The notes under the pieces are model-generated. The model worked only from the letters and a program-made list of their open reading frames with translations. It did not search any database and was not told the origin of the DNA. Both the position numbers and the translations under genes were made by a program. A stretch of 5,798 bases of DNA. Origin: an uncultured Pseudomonadota bacterium. Its GTDB lineage: Bacteria; Bdellovibrionota_B; Oligoflexia; Oligoflexales; Bog-1112. The DNA lies in the NCBI GenBank assembly GCA_937896265.1, contig CALBMD010000079.1, forward strand, positions 1 through 5,798, written 5' to 3'. Positions 5,513 through 5,798 of this stretch are shown in pieces (position 1 is the first letter of the stretch; each line of letters begins with the position of its first letter).

Positions 5513-5635
5513 GAACTGATATAGCGTTTCGCGGCTAATGCCAAATTCCCTGGCAATTTGAGCTTTGTTTTTTCCAGCGGCATTTTGCTTTTTTAAGCTC
5601 TCGATTTGTTCAACGTTCAAAGTTACTGTATCCAT
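5444..5635 (-). CDS. Small resolvase-type helix-turn-helix protein, probably frameshifted at its end
   Basis: ATG at 5635 has a strong GGGAGG/AGGAG ribosome binding site 3-5 nt upstream and starts MDTVTLNVEQIESLKKQNAA. Residues 17-40 contain NKAQIAREFGISRETLYQ, a helix-turn-helix like the C-terminal DNA-binding segment of serine recombinases, where the last helix normally reads LYRYL or LYQYL. As read, the frame continues FSGRETAG... to a 63-residue end at 5444. A single extra base near 5514 would instead give YQxLRSRNGRA and a stop at 5487-5489, a natural end of 49 residues that also removes most overlap with the opposing fragment. A one-base deletion (or sequencing error) is therefore suspected. 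There is no catalytic recombinase domain, so it would act as a small DNA-binding protein. It follows the right-edge gene by about 52 nt on the same strand. Confidence 0.55.
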   Translation of the reverse strand: MDTVTLNVEQIESLKKQNAAGKNKAQIAREFGISRETLYQFSGRETAGHDLDHDQAHHSPIFF

Positions 5636-5638
5636 GGG

Positions 5639-5646
5639 CTCCTCCC
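5639..5646 (-). promoter_or_regulatory. Strong ribosome binding site of the helix-turn-helix gene
   Basis: The minus strand reads GGGAGGAG just before CCC-ATG at 5635. It selects this ATG over the in-frame TTG at 5665 and shows that the small gene was once translated. Confidence 0.6.
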
Positions 5647-5687
5647 GCTCATTGTTTGGGAACAATTCAATGATGGCAGGAATATTT

Positions 5688-5798
5688 TTAATGGGATACG
5701 TGGATCTTCGGCGTGTTACGTTTTAAATGCCGCTCTTTTTCAAGAAGTTCCTTAGCTTCAGCTTCTTTTTTACTAAGATATTCCAGCCGCTGTGATAT
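5688..5798 (-). CDS. C-terminal end of an unknown charged protein
   Basis: Only the last 36 residues lie in the window; the frame is open to the right edge and stops with TAA at 5688-5690. The visible part (EYLSKKEAEAKELLEKERHL) is rich in Lys and Glu with Leu spacing, suggesting a helical or coiled-coil tail. No family can be assigned. It lies upstream of the helix-turn-helix gene on the same strand and may be co-transcribed with it. Confidence 0.5.
   Translation of the reverse strand: MSQRLEYLSKKEAEAKELLEKERHLKRNTPKIHVSH

Noticed and set aside
5179..5583. Minus-strand 134-residue frame
   Set aside because: It is Ser/Cys-rich and antisense to the KfrA-like fragment; only its stretch near 5487-5515 matters, as the alternative end of the frameshifted helix-turn-helix gene.

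Overview
The window is AT-rich bacterial DNA. The Gram-negative-style two-component genes, a FabH-type enzyme, a TumE-type toxin-antitoxin pair and a KfrA-like plasmid remnant suggest a proteobacterium. A low-GC gammaproteobacterium of the Legionellales kind would fit, but nothing seen proves the taxon.

Left edge (1-692, minus strand): a 51-residue peptide gene with a signal-like N-terminus (537-692) is followed after 1 nt by a multi-spanning membrane protein gene that runs off the left edge. The sequence from 693 to 920 is a divergent promoter region.

Centre (921-4195, plus strand): a compact three-gene operon. Gene 1 is a ketoacyl-ACP synthase III (FabH)-fold enzyme that keeps the nucleophilic Cys and catalytic His, but the expected Asn position reads Thr. 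Gene 2 is a six-helix membrane histidine kinase with no visible periplasmic sensor domain. Gene 3 overlaps the kinase gene by 4 nt (GTGA) and encodes a response regulator with a receiver domain plus a C-terminal domain of about 180 residues that I do not recognise. A condensing enzyme co-transcribed with a membrane-embedded kinase and a regulator resembles the logic of small-molecule quorum-sensing loci (CqsA/CqsS, LqsA/LqsS/LqsR, PhcB/PhcS), but with an unrelated type of synthase. This is the best candidate in the window for an undescribed system: the enzyme would make or modify an acyl-derived signal that the kinase senses. That function is inference.

Right (4196-5798, mostly minus strand): accessory DNA in decay. 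A TumE-type toxin gene precedes its winged-helix antitoxin gene. The toxin frame is broken by a 14-bp tandem duplication near its 5' end, and removing one copy restores a 97-residue toxin with a good ribosome binding site. The antitoxin gene is intact. A perfect 22-bp A/T-only palindrome lies in the promoter region. Further right are a KfrA-like fragment lacking both ends and preceded by 13-bp direct repeats, a small resolvase-type helix-turn-helix gene that looks frameshifted at its last helix, and the C-terminal tail of an unknown protein. Together they suggest a degraded plasmid or integrative element next to the signalling operon.
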